From Calidifontibacter indicus (GTDB lineage Bacteria; Actinomycetota; Actinomycetes; Actinomycetales; Dermatophilaceae): a stretch of DNA of 64,000 nt. Positions 28,452 through 37,540 of this stretch are shown here, piece after piece. The position numbers were made by a program, and so were the translations under genes. Location: contig NZ_QTUA01000001.1 in NCBI RefSeq assembly GCF_003386865.1, positions 3,463,700 through 3,527,699 on the forward strand, in the 5' to 3' direction. Each line of letters starts with the position of its first letter. Positions within the stretch are counted from its first letter, which is position 1. Under the pieces are notes generated by a model. That model did no database searches. It had not been told where the DNA came from and worked only from the letters and a program-made list of their open reading frames with translations.

Positions 28452-29216
28452 TCAGGCGTCCGCCGTCGCGTCCTTCTCGGCCGCCGCACCCGACCTCGCG
28501 GCGTCACCGTCGTCGTCCGCATCCGCGCCGTCGGCGTCGCCACCCCGGGCGTCACGCGGCCCGGCGAACCGGTAACCCACATTGCGCACCGTGCCGATGA
28601 ACGCCTCGTTCTCCGGTCCGAGCTTGGCCCGCAGCCGGCGCACATGCACGTCGACGGTGCGGGTGCCGCCGAAATAGTCGTAGCCCCAGACCTCCTGCAG
28701 CAACTGGGCGCGGGTGAAAACGCGTCCGGGGTAGGTGGCCAGCTGCTTCAGCAGCTCGAACTCCTTGTAGGTCAGGTCGAGCGTGGTGCCGCCGACCTTG
28801 GCGGAGTAGGCGTGCTCGTCGATCACGAGTTCGCCGACGACGATCTTGGCCGAGTCGTCGTCCTCGTCGAGCGCCGCGCGGGTCAGCACCAACCGCAGCC
28901 GGGCCTCGACCTCGGCCGGTCCGGCGCTGTCGAGCAGCACGTCGTCGAGCTGCCAATCGGCGTTGACCGCGGTCAGACCGCCCTCGGTGAAGATGCCCAG
29001 CACGGGCTTGCCCGACCCGGTCAGCATCCGTGCCAGGGTGCGCGCCCCGACCAGGTCGCGGCGGGCGTCGAGCAGCACGGCGTCGTAAGGCGGCGGGTCG
29101 ACCAACAGCTCCGCGTCGGCGGGCAGAACACGCACCCGGTGGCCCAGCAGAGCCAGCGCCGGAAGCACCTCGACACTCGCCCCACGGGCGTCGGTGAGGA
29201 GCAGCAGTCCGGCCAT
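28452..29216 (-). CDS. glnR: Orphan OmpR-family response regulator, GlnR-like
   Basis: Predicted 254 aa. The receiver-like domain keeps an Asp in AVLLDARRD but lacks the usual N-terminal acidic pair and the conserved Lys, so classical phosphorylation is doubtful. The DNA-binding domain is strong: [38 protein letters not shown] and [10 protein letters not shown]. No kinase is adjacent. This fits actinobacterial GlnR, which controls nitrogen assimilation. An acidic Asp/Ala tail of about 30 residues is unusual. TAGTCT ends eight bases before the ATG. Confidence 0.82.
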   Translation of the reverse strand: MAGLLLLTDARGASVEVLPALALLGHRVRVLPADAELLVDPPPYDAVLLDARRDLVGARTLARMLTGSGKPVLGIFTEGGLTAVNADWQLDDVLLDSAGPAEVEARLRLVLTRAALDEDDDSAKIVVGELVIDEHAYSAKVGGTTLDLTYKEFELLKQLATYPGRVFTRAQLLQEVWGYDYFGGTRTVDVHVRRLRAKLGPENEAFIGTVRNVGYRFAGPRDARGGDADGADADDDGDAARSGAAAEKDATADA

Positions 29217-29300
29217 GACAGACCAGACTACGTTCGGTCGACCCGATCCGTCTGTAATCCCCGTCACGTCGGCCCGTCCGCGGCGCCGTACCCTGGCCGT

Positions 29301-29534
29301 ATGCCGACTATCCGCTACTGGGCCGGAGCCAAGGCCGCCGCCGGGGTCGAGAGCGAGGTCGTCGACGCCTCCACCGTCTCCGCCGCACTCGAACTCGTCA
29401 CGACCGCACGCCCCGCGTTGGCGGGCGTCGTGCCGCACTGCGCTCTGCTGGTCGACGGACGCCGGGTCGGCGCCGACGAACCGGTCGGTGCGGCCACGCT
29501 CATCGAAGTGCTGCCGCCCTTCGCCGGCGGATGA
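29301..29534 (+). CDS. MoaD/ThiS-family sulfur carrier protein
   Basis: Predicted 77 aa, ubiquitin-like fold, ending in the required Gly-Gly (PPFAGG), where a thiocarboxylate is formed. It may serve molybdopterin or another sulfur-transfer pathway; no partner MoaE or ThiG is nearby, so the pathway is open. TACCCT (29289-29294) ends six bases before the ATG, a leaderless pattern. It overlaps the next gene by four bases (ATGA). Confidence 0.85.
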   Translation: MPTIRYWAGAKAAAGVESEVVDASTVSAALELVTTARPALAGVVPHCALLVDGRRVGADEPVGAATLIEVLPPFAGG

Positions 29535-30457
29535 GCGGGCTCGGCGAGAACGCCGCCGCCGAACCTCGCCCGGCGACCGAGACGACCGCGCAGAGTCGTG
29601 CGCAGAGTCGTGCAGAACGCCGTGCGGACACGGCACGGATAACGCATTCCGGGCGCCCGGCTGCCATGATGTCGGCCGTGCCCGACACTTCCGCCGCACC
29701 CGCCGACCCGCGTCCGATCGTGGCCGCGCCGACCGTCGGCGCCGGTCTGATCGCGTGTGCCGCGCTGGCTGCCGGCGCCGCCGGCGGCACCTACGCGCTC
29801 GCCGCCGTGCTGGCGGTGTGCGGGCTGGTGCTCGCCTGGGGATGGCCGATCCTGCTCGACCTGCCCCGCCCGCCCGGAAGCTCCGCAGTGCTGCTCGTCG
29901 GGGTCGTCGGCATCGGCCTGGTCACCTTCCTCGCCGAGCGCTCCGGCGGCCTGCGGTGGTTGGTCACCGCACTCGCCGTCTCCTTGATGGCGACCTTCCT
30001 GCACGAACTCCTGCGCACCGACGGACGCCGATCGCTCGTCACCTCGATCGCCGGCACCGTGTTCGGGCTCGCCGTGCTCGCCGTGGGCGCCTTCCACATC
30101 AACGCCCTCGTGCAGTTCGACGGCGCGGTGGCGACCTACGCCGCGGCCGCCGGCGTGGCGGTCGGGCTCGTGATCGACTTCGCCGTCGGTCGCACCCGGC
30201 TCGGCGAGTGGTGCCTGCCGATCGGCATGGTCGTTGCCGGCGCCGCCGGCACAGTCATCGGTCTCGCCGCCGACGTCACCTGGAACGTCCCGATGGTCAC
30301 CGGGCTGGTCGCCTGCGGCATCGCGCACGCCCTGCGCCGGGTAACCGCCCCGCTGCCGCGCTCGCAGGAGCCCCCGGCACAGCTCGCCGTCGCGGTGGCG
30401 GGCGTGCTGTTCGTGGGTGTGGTGCCGTTCGCGGCGCTCTGGCTGCTGGCCCGCTGA
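29531..30457 (+). CDS. Polytopic membrane protein of unknown function
   Basis: Predicted 308 aa. The first 60 residues are hydrophilic; eight or nine hydrophobic helices follow (for example [35 protein letters not shown] and [17 protein letters not shown]). It is coupled to the MoaD-like gene by an ATGA overlap. An internal ATG at 29666 would remove most of the hydrophilic leader and is possible. I see no transporter or enzyme motif. Confidence 0.7.
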   Translation: MSGLGENAAAEPRPATETTAQSRAQSRAERRADTARITHSGRPAAMMSAVPDTSAAPADPRPIVAAPTVGAGLIACAALAAGAAGGTYALAAVLAVCGLVLAWGWPILLDLPRPPGSSAVLLVGVVGIGLVTFLAERSGGLRWLVTALAVSLMATFLHELLRTDGRRSLVTSIAGTVFGLAVLAVGAFHINALVQFDGAVATYAAAAGVAVGLVIDFAVGRTRLGEWCLPIGMVVAGAAGTVIGLAADVTWNVPMVTGLVACGIAHALRRVTAPLPRSQEPPAQLAVAVAGVLFVGVVPFAALWLLAR

Positions 30458-30490
30458 GGCTCGATCGGCCCCGTCGAGCCCGCTGAGGCG

Positions 30491-30994
30491 TCAGTTGTTC
30501 GCGACCCGCTTGAGCTCGGCCGACAGGTGGCTCTGCAGGGGCTGACCCATCGCCGCCATGTCCATCGCCCACATCAGGTTGGAGTTGACGTAGCCGTACA
30601 TCCGGGCACCCGCTGAGTACTCCTTGGCGTGCGGGCTGCGCAGCACGCCGTCGGTGCGCAGTTCGATCTTCGCCGGGGTGGTGCGCCCGTAGTAGAGCTC
30701 GACCACCCCGGTCGGGTGGGTCAGCAGCAACTCCACCTCGCCGTCCGGCAGCGGACGCCAGAAGCCGAGTTCGGTGGCCAACGGACGCACCTTGTTGCCC
30801 TCCTCGTCCAACAACCAGGTGCGACTGTGCCACTCCAGGAACGGACGTCCGTCGTGGAAGCAGTGCACCTCCTGGCCGAAGTGCTTGGACTCGATGGTCG
30901 GGTAACCGACCACGCCGGCTCCTTCCCACCGTCCGATGAGCCACGCCAAGGGCGCGAGCTCACGGGGCATGTTCGGGTCGAGTTCGATCGGCAT
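30491..30994 (-). CDS. Nitrobindin-like heme-binding beta-barrel protein (FABP-like)
   Basis: Predicted 167 aa. The family signature GRWEGAGVVGYPTIE is near residue 21, with FLEWHSRTW and ELLLTHPTGVVELYYG after it. It corresponds to Rv0813c/nitrobindins, ten-stranded barrels that bind ferric heme and react with nitric oxide or peroxynitrite. A mycothiol/nitrosative role would fit mscR in this window, but that is inference. The start is 41 bases after the LCP stop, probably the same transcript. Confidence 0.85.
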   Translation of the reverse strand: MPIELDPNMPRELAPLAWLIGRWEGAGVVGYPTIESKHFGQEVHCFHDGRPFLEWHSRTWLLDEEGNKVRPLATELGFWRPLPDGEVELLLTHPTGVVELYYGRTTPAKIELRTDGVLRSPHAKEYSAGARMYGYVNSNLMWAMDMAAMGQPLQSHLSAELKRVANN

Positions 30995-31035
30995 CGCGTG
31001 AGGTCCTGTCTGGTACTTGCGGGTCGTGGGGTGGT

Positions 31036-32265
31036 TCAGCGCAGCGGGTTCGCCGAACCGGTGTACTTGCTGAAGTCGTCGGTCGCGACGGCGTTGCCGA
31101 GTTCCTTCATCTTCGGCTCGTCGACGATGTCGATCGACCCGGCCACCGGATCGCTGCCGAAACCGGTGAACGGCGCGGTGTAGAAGCTGACGTTGCCCAT
31201 GCGCAGGTTGCGCAGACTGAAGCCGAGGCTCTGCACCGGCATGTCCTGGTCGACGCGCAGGTTCTTGTCGGCGGTGAGGTCGTCGACGATCGTGTTGAGC
31301 TTCACCGGGTTCAGCAGGGTGCCGGCCTTCAGCGTCTTGGCCATGACGGCCTTGATCCACGCCTGCTGGTTGCGGCCGCGGTCGATGTCGCCTTCCTTGA
31401 GCTGGTGGCGTTCGCGCACGAACCCCAGCGCCTGCTGCCCGTTCATGTGGTGCCAGCCGACGTCCCAGGTGCCGAACGACCCCTCGCTGTACGGCTGGGA
31501 GACGTAGAGGTCGACCCCACCGACGGTGTCGGTGAGCTTGGCGAAGCCCTCGAAACCGATCTGGGCGGCGTGGTCGATCTTGATGCCGAGCAGGTTCTGC
31601 AGGGTGAGGATCAGCAACTGCTCACCGCCGTACGCGTACGCGGCGTTGATCTTGTTCTTGCCGTGCCCCGGGATGGAGACGTAGAGGTCACGCGGGAAGT
31701 GGATGACCTGCACGCTCTTGCGATCGTCGCTGATGTGCACCAACTGGATGACGTCGGAACGGCTGGCGTCGTTGAGGTTGGTGCTGCGCGAGTCGGACCC
31801 CATCAGCAGGATGTTGAGAGCGTCGCCGGCCTCGGCGCGACGGGTCGGCTGACCGGCGCTGTCCGGGATCATGTTCGAGCGCTGGATGTTGTTGTCCAGC
31901 TTCCAGTTCAGGTAGGCCGCGAACCCGCCGACCGCAAGCACCGCGACCAGCGCCATCGACAGCAGGGTCAGGCACCCGACCTTGAGGCAGCCGGCCTTCT
32001 TCTTCGGCTCCTCGCCGTCTGCGTCGTTGTCGTTGTCGTCATCGAGGTCGGCGTCGGTGTCGCCGTCGAGTCCGCTACCCGTTGCCCCGGTCGCGCCGAC
32101 CGCCGACGTTGCCGCGCCGTCGTCGGACGGCGACGGCGCACCCGTGTGGTGGCGCTCCGATCCGCGCGGTGGCAGCAGATCGTCGTCGCGGGCTTCGGTC
32201 GCCTCGTGGTGGTCGGGGGCGTCGTGCGCCCCGTCCGCACCAGCGGGCTCGTTCGGGTCCGTCAT
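31036..32265 (-). CDS. LCP (LytR-CpsA-Psr) family cell-wall glycopolymer ligase
   Basis: Predicted 409 aa. A long acidic cytoplasmic N-terminus (residues 1-90) precedes one membrane helix (LTLLSMALVAVLAVGGFAAY) and an extracellular LCP domain: LNILLMGSDSRS, SRSDVIQLVHIS, IHFPRDLYVSIPG, VGGVDLYVSQP and GFVRERHQLKEGDIDRGRNQ. LCP enzymes attach anionic polymers or arabinogalactan to peptidoglycan. TAGACT ends seven bases before the ATG (leaderless pattern), back-to-back with ygfZ. Confidence 0.92.
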   Translation of the reverse strand: MTDPNEPAGADGAHDAPDHHEATEARDDDLLPPRGSERHHTGAPSPSDDGAATSAVGATGATGSGLDGDTDADLDDDNDNDADGEEPKKKAGCLKVGCLTLLSMALVAVLAVGGFAAYLNWKLDNNIQRSNMIPDSAGQPTRRAEAGDALNILLMGSDSRSTNLNDASRSDVIQLVHISDDRKSVQVIHFPRDLYVSIPGHGKNKINAAYAYGGEQLLILTLQNLLGIKIDHAAQIGFEGFAKLTDTVGGVDLYVSQPYSEGSFGTWDVGWHHMNGQQALGFVRERHQLKEGDIDRGRNQQAWIKAVMAKTLKAGTLLNPVKLNTIVDDLTADKNLRVDQDMPVQSLGFSLRNLRMGNVSFYTAPFTGFGSDPVAGSIDIVDEPKMKELGNAVATDDFSKYTGSANPLR

Positions 32266-32308
32266 GGCCGCCAGTCTAGGCAGGGCCGTGCGGACGTAAC
32301 CTGAAGCC

Positions 32309-33349
32309 GTGGAAGCCAATGAGATGCAGGCATACCGGTCGCCGTTGCTCGAGCGCGAGCACGCCGTCGAAGCCGACGGACTCGACGCCGGGGTCGCGGC
32401 CCACTACGGCGACCCGATGCGCGAACAACGTCTGCTGGAGTCCGGTGAGGCGCTGGTCGACCTCAGCAACCGCGGCGTCGTCACCGTCGCCGGACCCGAC
32501 CGGCTCAGCTGGCTCAACTCGATGACCAGCCAGAAGATCGACGACCTCGCCCCCGGCGTCGGCACCGAGTCGCTCGTGCTCAGCCCGCACGGCCACGTCG
32601 AGCACGACCTGCACATCGTCGACGACGGCGAGACCACCTGGATCACCGTCGAGCCGGGCACGGCGCCGGCCCTGGTCGAATGGCTGCGCAAGATGCAGTT
32701 CATGCTCCGGGTCGAGGTGACCGACCGCAGCTCGGAGTTCGCGGTGCTGGGCGACCCGTCGACCGACGCTCCCCCGGCACAGGTGGCGATCACCTGGGTC
32801 GACCCGTGGCCCGACCTCGGCCCCGACACCGCCGCCTACTCGGCGGTCGACCCGCACCCGGCGTTCGGGCGTGCCTGGCGCGAACTCGTCGTGCCCCGCG
32901 ACGACCTCGAAGCGGTCGTCGGCGACCGGCCGCTCGTCGGCACCTGGGCGTCCGAGGCGCTGCGTGTCGCCGCATGGCGTCCGCGGCACCTCGTCGACAC
33001 CGACCACCGCACGATCGCCCACGAACTCGACTGGCTGCGTACGGCGGTGCACCTGCACAAGGGCTGCTACCGCGGCCAGGAGACGATCGCCCGGGTGCAC
33101 AACCTCGGCCGTCCGCCGCGCCGACTGGTGTTCCTGCACCTCGACGGTTCGGGGCACCTGCTGCCGGAGGCCGGCGCCGACCTCTTCGCCCCCGCGAACG
33201 ACCGTCCGGTCGGCCGGCTCACCTCGGTGGTGCGCCACTACGAGGACGGCCCGATCGCGTTGGGCGTCGTGAAGCGCAATGTGCCGGTCGACGCCGTGCT
33301 GCGCGCCGGCGATGTGACCGCGGCGCAGACGGTGGTCGTCGAGCCCTGA
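32309..33349 (+). CDS. ygfZ: YgfZ/GcvT-domain folate-binding protein for Fe-S maintenance
   Basis: Predicted 346 aa with the GcvT-like fold. It contains LSWLNSMTSQKIDDL near residue 65 and the diagnostic K-G-C-Y-x-G-Q-E motif (LHKGCYRGQETIARVHN) near 255, whose Cys is needed for folate-dependent Fe-S repair. It starts with GTG, with TAACCT ending six bases upstream. It is divergent from the LCP gene. Confidence 0.92.
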   Translation: MEANEMQAYRSPLLEREHAVEADGLDAGVAAHYGDPMREQRLLESGEALVDLSNRGVVTVAGPDRLSWLNSMTSQKIDDLAPGVGTESLVLSPHGHVEHDLHIVDDGETTWITVEPGTAPALVEWLRKMQFMLRVEVTDRSSEFAVLGDPSTDAPPAQVAITWVDPWPDLGPDTAAYSAVDPHPAFGRAWRELVVPRDDLEAVVGDRPLVGTWASEALRVAAWRPRHLVDTDHRTIAHELDWLRTAVHLHKGCYRGQETIARVHNLGRPPRRLVFLHLDGSGHLLPEAGADLFAPANDRPVGRLTSVVRHYEDGPIALGVVKRNVPVDAVLRAGDVTAAQTVVVEP

Positions 33350-33435
33350 CGTCCCTGCCCGGCTCGCCGAGGCGACGCCGTGCACCGAGCTGTCTCGACG
33401 ACGGAGAATCGCCTCGCGTCGCCCGGCGCTCGACC

Positions 33436-34074
33436 TCAGTCGAGGGTGCCGGCCCGCCACGACGCCGCCGCCCGGCGCAGGTCGGCCGCGGTGGCGCGCA
33501 GGTTGGACGCGGAGATGGTCTGGGTGCGCGCGGCCGGTTCGTCGCGCCCGTCGTTGAGGTCGGCGCGGTGCACGCGTCCGGTGGCCACCACCTCACAGAA
33601 CGCCGCCGCCCGCTCGAGCGCGGTGTCGAACTCGCCCCGGTAGACACCGGTGAGGATCGCGTGGCCGAGTTCGCGCATCGCGTCGGGCGACGGCGGTTCG
33701 GCGCTGCCCGCGATCGCGGCCGGCACATCGGCGCGGAAACGCCCCTCGAAGTAGTCCTGTGAGGCACCGGCGGCATCGCGTTCGATCCACTCGCGCAGGG
33801 CGTAGACGCGCCACAGAGCGCCCGGCAGGCTCACCGCGGGCTGCCGCGACCACAGGTCGGCGACGGTGGAAAGCCCGAGCTCGGCGACGAGGTCGACCAG
33901 CGTCGCGGTGAGCTTGGGGTCGTCGCTCGCCCGACCGGTGCGCACCAGGATCTGCGCGGTCTCGTGGGCGATCTCGCTGGCCTTGGCCGGATCGACCGAC
34001 TCGGCGTGCACCTCGATCTGCTCCGGCGTCATCGGCTGCGGACGGCGGGGACGGCGCTGCTGTTCGTCGGGCAT
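33436..34074 (-). CDS. Conserved actinobacterial hypothetical protein
   Basis: Predicted 212 aa, mainly helical. Notable stretches are LPGALWRVYALREWIERD and RELGHAILTGVYRGEFDTAL. I know it only as a conserved neighbour with no assigned role. It starts 9 bases after the helicase stop; TAGCCT, which includes the helicase stop codon TAG, ends six bases before its ATG. It may thus be both co-transcribed and separately started. No membrane segment or catalytic motif is visible. Confidence 0.7.
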   Translation of the reverse strand: MPDEQQRRPRRPQPMTPEQIEVHAESVDPAKASEIAHETAQILVRTGRASDDPKLTATLVDLVAELGLSTVADLWSRQPAVSLPGALWRVYALREWIERDAAGASQDYFEGRFRADVPAAIAGSAEPPSPDAMRELGHAILTGVYRGEFDTALERAAAFCEVVATGRVHRADLNDGRDEPAARTQTISASNLRATAADLRRAAASWRAGTLD

Positions 34075-34083
34075 CGGACCAGG

Positions 34084-36627
34084 CTAACCGTCGAGCCGGT
34101 TCAACCCCAGCACGACGATGACCGGCTCCCCCGCTTCGTCCGACGCCGCCAACGGCACCTCCGCGTCGATGCCCCAGTCGAGGTCGCCGGCCGGGTCGAG
34201 CACCACCTGGCGCACCCGCCAGAGCTCGGTTTCCTTCTCGATGCGCAGCAGTTGCGGGCCCCGCGCGTCGGGAGTGAGCAGCATCTCGTCGTGGTCGTCG
34301 AAGTAGTGGGCGATGTCGTCGTCCCAGGCCGCCTCGTCCATCACGATCGGGGTCGGCGGCTCGGTCGACGCGGCGGCCTCCTTGTCGAGGGCGGCCAGCG
34401 CGCCGGCTCGGCGGGCGGCGGCCAACTTGAGCCGGCGGAACATCGCGTTGCGGATCTGCACCCGGAACGCGCGCTCGTTGCGGGTGACCGCGCGCGGCGG
34501 CACCGGCAACACCTCGGCGCTCGGGAGCCCGGACGGGTCGACCAGCGCCTCCCACTCGTCCAGCAGGCTGGAGTCGGTCTGCCGGATGGTCTCGCCCAGC
34601 CACTCCTCGAAGTCGTCGATCTCCTCGTTGCGCGCGGCCTGCGGCAGCAGTTGCCGCACCGTCCGATAGACGTCGGTGAGGTAGCGCAGCACGATGCCCT
34701 CCGACCGCGACAGCTCGTACTGCCGCACCAGTTCGCCGAAGCTCCAGGCGTTTTCGTACATCTCGCGCACCACCGACTTCGGCGACAGCGCCTCGACCGG
34801 CACCCACGGCTGCTTGCTGCGGTAGGTCTCGAACGCGGCCGTGAGCAGTTCCTCCAACGGCTTGGGCCAGGTGACCTCCTCCAGCAACTCCATCCGTTCC
34901 TCGTACTCGATGCCTTCGGCCTTCATCGCCGCGACGGCTTCACCACGGGCCTTGAACTGCTGTGCGCGCAGCACCGGGAACGGGTCTTCCAGGATCGCCT
35001 CGACCACCGAGATGACGTCGAGGGCGTAGTCGGGCGATTCGGGGTCGAGCAGGTCGAAGACGGCGAGCGCGAACGGCGACAGCGGCTGGTTGAGCGCGAA
35101 GCTCTCGTGCAGGTCGGCGGTGAGTTCGACCTGTCGCCCGCCGGCCATCGGCTCGTCGAGCCGGCGCACGACGCCGGCGGCCAGCAGCTCGCGGTAGAGC
35201 GCGATCGCGCGCCTCGACAGCCGGCGCTGTTGGCGCTCGTCCTCGTGGTTGCCGCGCAGCAGCCGCACCATCGCGGCAAACGGATCACCTTCGCGGGCAA
35301 CGACATTGAGGATCATCGAGTGGTTCACCCGCATCCGCGAACGCAACGCCTCAGGGTCGGACGCGACCAACTTCTCGAAGGTCTCCTCGGTGTAGTTGAC
35401 GAAGCCCTCCGGCGGCTTCTTGCGCTGCACCTTGCGCTGCTTCTTCGGGTCGTCGCCGGCTTTCGCGAGGGCCCGGGCGTTCTCGATCTGGTGGTCGGGC
35501 GCCTGCACCACGACCGACCCGCTGGTGTCGAAGCCGGCTCGTCCGGCACGTCCGGCGATCTGGAGGAACTCGCGGGCCTTGAGCACCCGCTGCCGGGTGC
35601 CGTCGAACTTGGTGAGCGAGGTGAACACCACGGTGCGGATCGGCACGTTGATGCCGACGCCGAGGGTGTCGGTGCCGCAGATGACCTTCAACAGACCCTT
35701 CTGCGCGAGGGTCTCGACCAGCCGGCGGTACTTCGGCAGCATCCCGGCGTGGTGCACGCCGATGCCGTGCCGGATCAGCCGGTTCAGGGTCTTGCCGAAG
35801 CCGGCGGAGAACCGGAACCCGCCGATGAACTCCCCGAGCACGGCCCGCTCGTCGGCCGACAGGATCTTCAGCGACAGCAGCGTCTGCGCCCGTTCGAGCG
35901 CCGCCGCCTGGGTGAAGTGCACGACGTACACCGGCGCCTGGTGGGTGGTGAGGAGTTCCTCGAGGGTTTCGTGCAGCGGCGTCATCGCCCACTGGAACGA
36001 CAGCGGCACCGGACGTTCGGCACCGGCGACGGTGGCCGTCGGGCGACCTGTGCGCCGGGTGAGGTCGTCGGCGAAGAAGGCGGTGTCGCCGAGCGTGGCC
36101 GACATCAGCAGGAACTGCGCCTGCGGGAGTTCGAGCAGCGGCACCTGCCATGCCCAGCCGCGTTCGGGCTCGGAGTAGAAGTGGAACTCGTCCATCACAA
36201 CGAGTCCGACATCGGCCGAACTTCCCTCCCGCAGAGCGATATTGGCGAGGATCTCGGCAGTGCAGCAGATGATCGGGGCGTCGGCGTTGACCGAGGCGTC
36301 GCCGGTGAGCATGCCGACGTTGTCCGCCCCGAAGATCTCGCACAGCGCGAAGAACTTCTCCGAGACCAGCGCCTTGATCGGCGCGGTGTAGAAGCTCACC
36401 CGGTCGTCGGCGAGCGCGATGAAGTGGGCCGCGGTGGCGACCATCGACTTTCCCGAACCGGTCGGCGTCGCGAGGATGACGTTCGCGCCGCCGAGCAGTT
36501 CGATCGTCGCCTCCTCCTGGTGCGGGTAGAGGCTCAGGCCGCGACCCTCGACCCAACCGGCGAACGCCTCGTAGAGGGAATCGCTGTCCGGGTTCTTCGG
36601 GATGAGGTCGGTGAGGGTCGTCGTCAT
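34084..36627 (-). CDS. Ski2-like DEAD/DEAH-box RNA helicase
   Basis: Predicted 847 aa. Walker A is ATPTGSGKS near residue 50, motif II is VVMDEFHFYSEPERG (DEFH), motif III MSATLGDT, then GIGVHHAGMLPKYRR, GVGINVPIRTVVF and the arginine-finger motif QIAGRAGRAGFD. The C-terminal DUF3516-like half carries the insert KKQRKVQRKKPPEGFVNYTE. It probably unwinds RNA in turnover or ribosome work; substrate unproven. ATG 36627 is chosen, because upstream sequence lacks helicase similarity. Confidence 0.88.
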   Translation of the reverse strand: MTTTLTDLIPKNPDSDSLYEAFAGWVEGRGLSLYPHQEEATIELLGGANVILATPTGSGKSMVATAAHFIALADDRVSFYTAPIKALVSEKFFALCEIFGADNVGMLTGDASVNADAPIICCTAEILANIALREGSSADVGLVVMDEFHFYSEPERGWAWQVPLLELPQAQFLLMSATLGDTAFFADDLTRRTGRPTATVAGAERPVPLSFQWAMTPLHETLEELLTTHQAPVYVVHFTQAAALERAQTLLSLKILSADERAVLGEFIGGFRFSAGFGKTLNRLIRHGIGVHHAGMLPKYRRLVETLAQKGLLKVICGTDTLGVGINVPIRTVVFTSLTKFDGTRQRVLKAREFLQIAGRAGRAGFDTSGSVVVQAPDHQIENARALAKAGDDPKKQRKVQRKKPPEGFVNYTEETFEKLVASDPEALRSRMRVNHSMILNVVAREGDPFAAMVRLLRGNHEDERQQRRLSRRAIALYRELLAAGVVRRLDEPMAGGRQVELTADLHESFALNQPLSPFALAVFDLLDPESPDYALDVISVVEAILEDPFPVLRAQQFKARGEAVAAMKAEGIEYEERMELLEEVTWPKPLEELLTAAFETYRSKQPWVPVEALSPKSVVREMYENAWSFGELVRQYELSRSEGIVLRYLTDVYRTVRQLLPQAARNEEIDDFEEWLGETIRQTDSSLLDEWEALVDPSGLPSAEVLPVPPRAVTRNERAFRVQIRNAMFRRLKLAAARRAGALAALDKEAAASTEPPTPIVMDEAAWDDDIAHYFDDHDEMLLTPDARGPQLLRIEKETELWRVRQVVLDPAGDLDWGIDAEVPLAASDEAGEPVIVVLGLNRLDG

Positions 36628-36788
36628 GGCGGGTCCATCCTGCCAACCCGGCGGCCGTGCCGACGAAACGGCGAGTGAGGCCGTGCCACGCGACCGGCCC
36701 GCGCTGACCGACCTCCCGGTCTGAGCGCCGGGTGATTTCCGGCGTCCGACCGCGGCTGAGTACGCTGTCGTGGCCCGCACGCGGGCGC

Positions 36789-36864
36789 GGGCCTCTAGCT
36801 CAATTGGCAGAGCAGTGGACTTTTAATCCATTGGTTCCGGGTTCGAGCCCCGGGGGGCCCACCA
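36789..36864 (+). tRNA. tRNA-Lys (anticodon TTT), CCA encoded
   Basis: Full cloverleaf: acceptor GGGCCTC/GGGGCCC, D-arm AGCTCAATTGGCAGAGC, anticodon loop CTTTTAA, T-arm CCGGGTTCGAGCCCCGG, discriminator A and encoded CCA at 36862-36864. It lies in the gap between the helicase and the antitoxin-like gene. Confidence 0.96.
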
Positions 36865-36896
36865 CCAACCCACCTCACCTACGCCTGCGACCTACT

Positions 36897-36938
36897 CGCA
36901 AACGCTGCGGTTGCGGGTGGGAAGTGCAGCGTTTGTGC
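36897..36938. repeat. 42-bp inverted-repeat element (CGCAAACGCTGC family)
   Basis: CGCAAACGCTGC (36897-36908) is mirrored by GCAGCGTTTGTGC (36926-36938). The same left end occurs in the element at 7842. It follows the tRNA-Lys gene. Confidence 0.5.
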
Positions 36939-37093
36939 ACGGGCGGGCGCGGGGGCGGGCTCGGCGCGCGGGGCTCGGAGCAATTTCGCAGCCGCCGAAA
37001 CACCACATCGATCGACAATCATGCTTGCGTGGAAGTCAGTACCCCGGAGACGGGGAACTCGTCCGTTTGCAATCAACGAATGAGGAGATTGAC

Positions 37094-37315
37094 ATGGGTC
37101 TCGCAGACAGCCTGGGCGGCCTCGGCGACAAGGCCAAGGACCTCGCCGGCGACAACGCCGACAAGGCGCAGGACGGCATCGAGAAGGGCGGCGACTTCGT
37201 CGACGACAAGACCGGCGGCAAGTACGCCGACAAGGTCGACCAGGGCCAGGAGTTCGCCAAGGAGCGCTTCGGCGGCGAAGGCGGCGACCAGGACGGTCAG
37301 GGCGACGGCGCCTGA
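37094..37315 (+). CDS. MT0933-type antitoxin-like small protein, without a partner toxin
   Basis: Predicted 73 aa, highly charged and Gly-rich. The core GGDFVDDKTGGKYADKVDQG matches the short actinobacterial family annotated as MT0933 antitoxin (Rv0909). In the type TA locus the toxin gene follows directly; here the next gene is treY 225 bases away and no toxin is seen. Many solitary homologues exist and may have other roles such as stress proteins. GAGGAG precedes the ATG; a hairpin follows at 37331. Confidence 0.8.
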   Translation: MGLADSLGGLGDKAKDLAGDNADKAQDGIEKGGDFVDDKTGGKYADKVDQGQEFAKERFGGEGGDQDGQGDGA

Positions 37316-37330
37316 TCACAATTCATTCGG

Positions 37331-37361
37331 ACGGGGCGTGGCACGTGGTGCCGCGCCCCGT
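37331..37361. terminator. Terminator after the antitoxin-like gene
   Basis: The hairpin ACGGGGCG-t-GGCAC-GTG-GTGCC-g-CGCCCCGT lies 16 bases after the stop and is followed by a short T-containing tract. Confidence 0.75.
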
Positions 37362-37540
37362 TCGCGTCCGATCACACAGCCGATCAGAGCGCCCGCCAAG
37401 ACGGCGATCCGTGCGCGCGCCGGCCCTGTGTTGCGATGGTCACCCGAGACCTCCCGTCGATGGGCCAGCAGCGGGTACCGTGACGTCCGCCGCACCGCCG
37501 GTGGGCCCAAGCTACGCACCGATCGGGGAGAATCGCACCC

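Noticed and set aside
37316..37540. Toxin gene paired with the MT0933-type antitoxin
   Set aside because: No open frame with toxin features lies next to the gene; treY follows.
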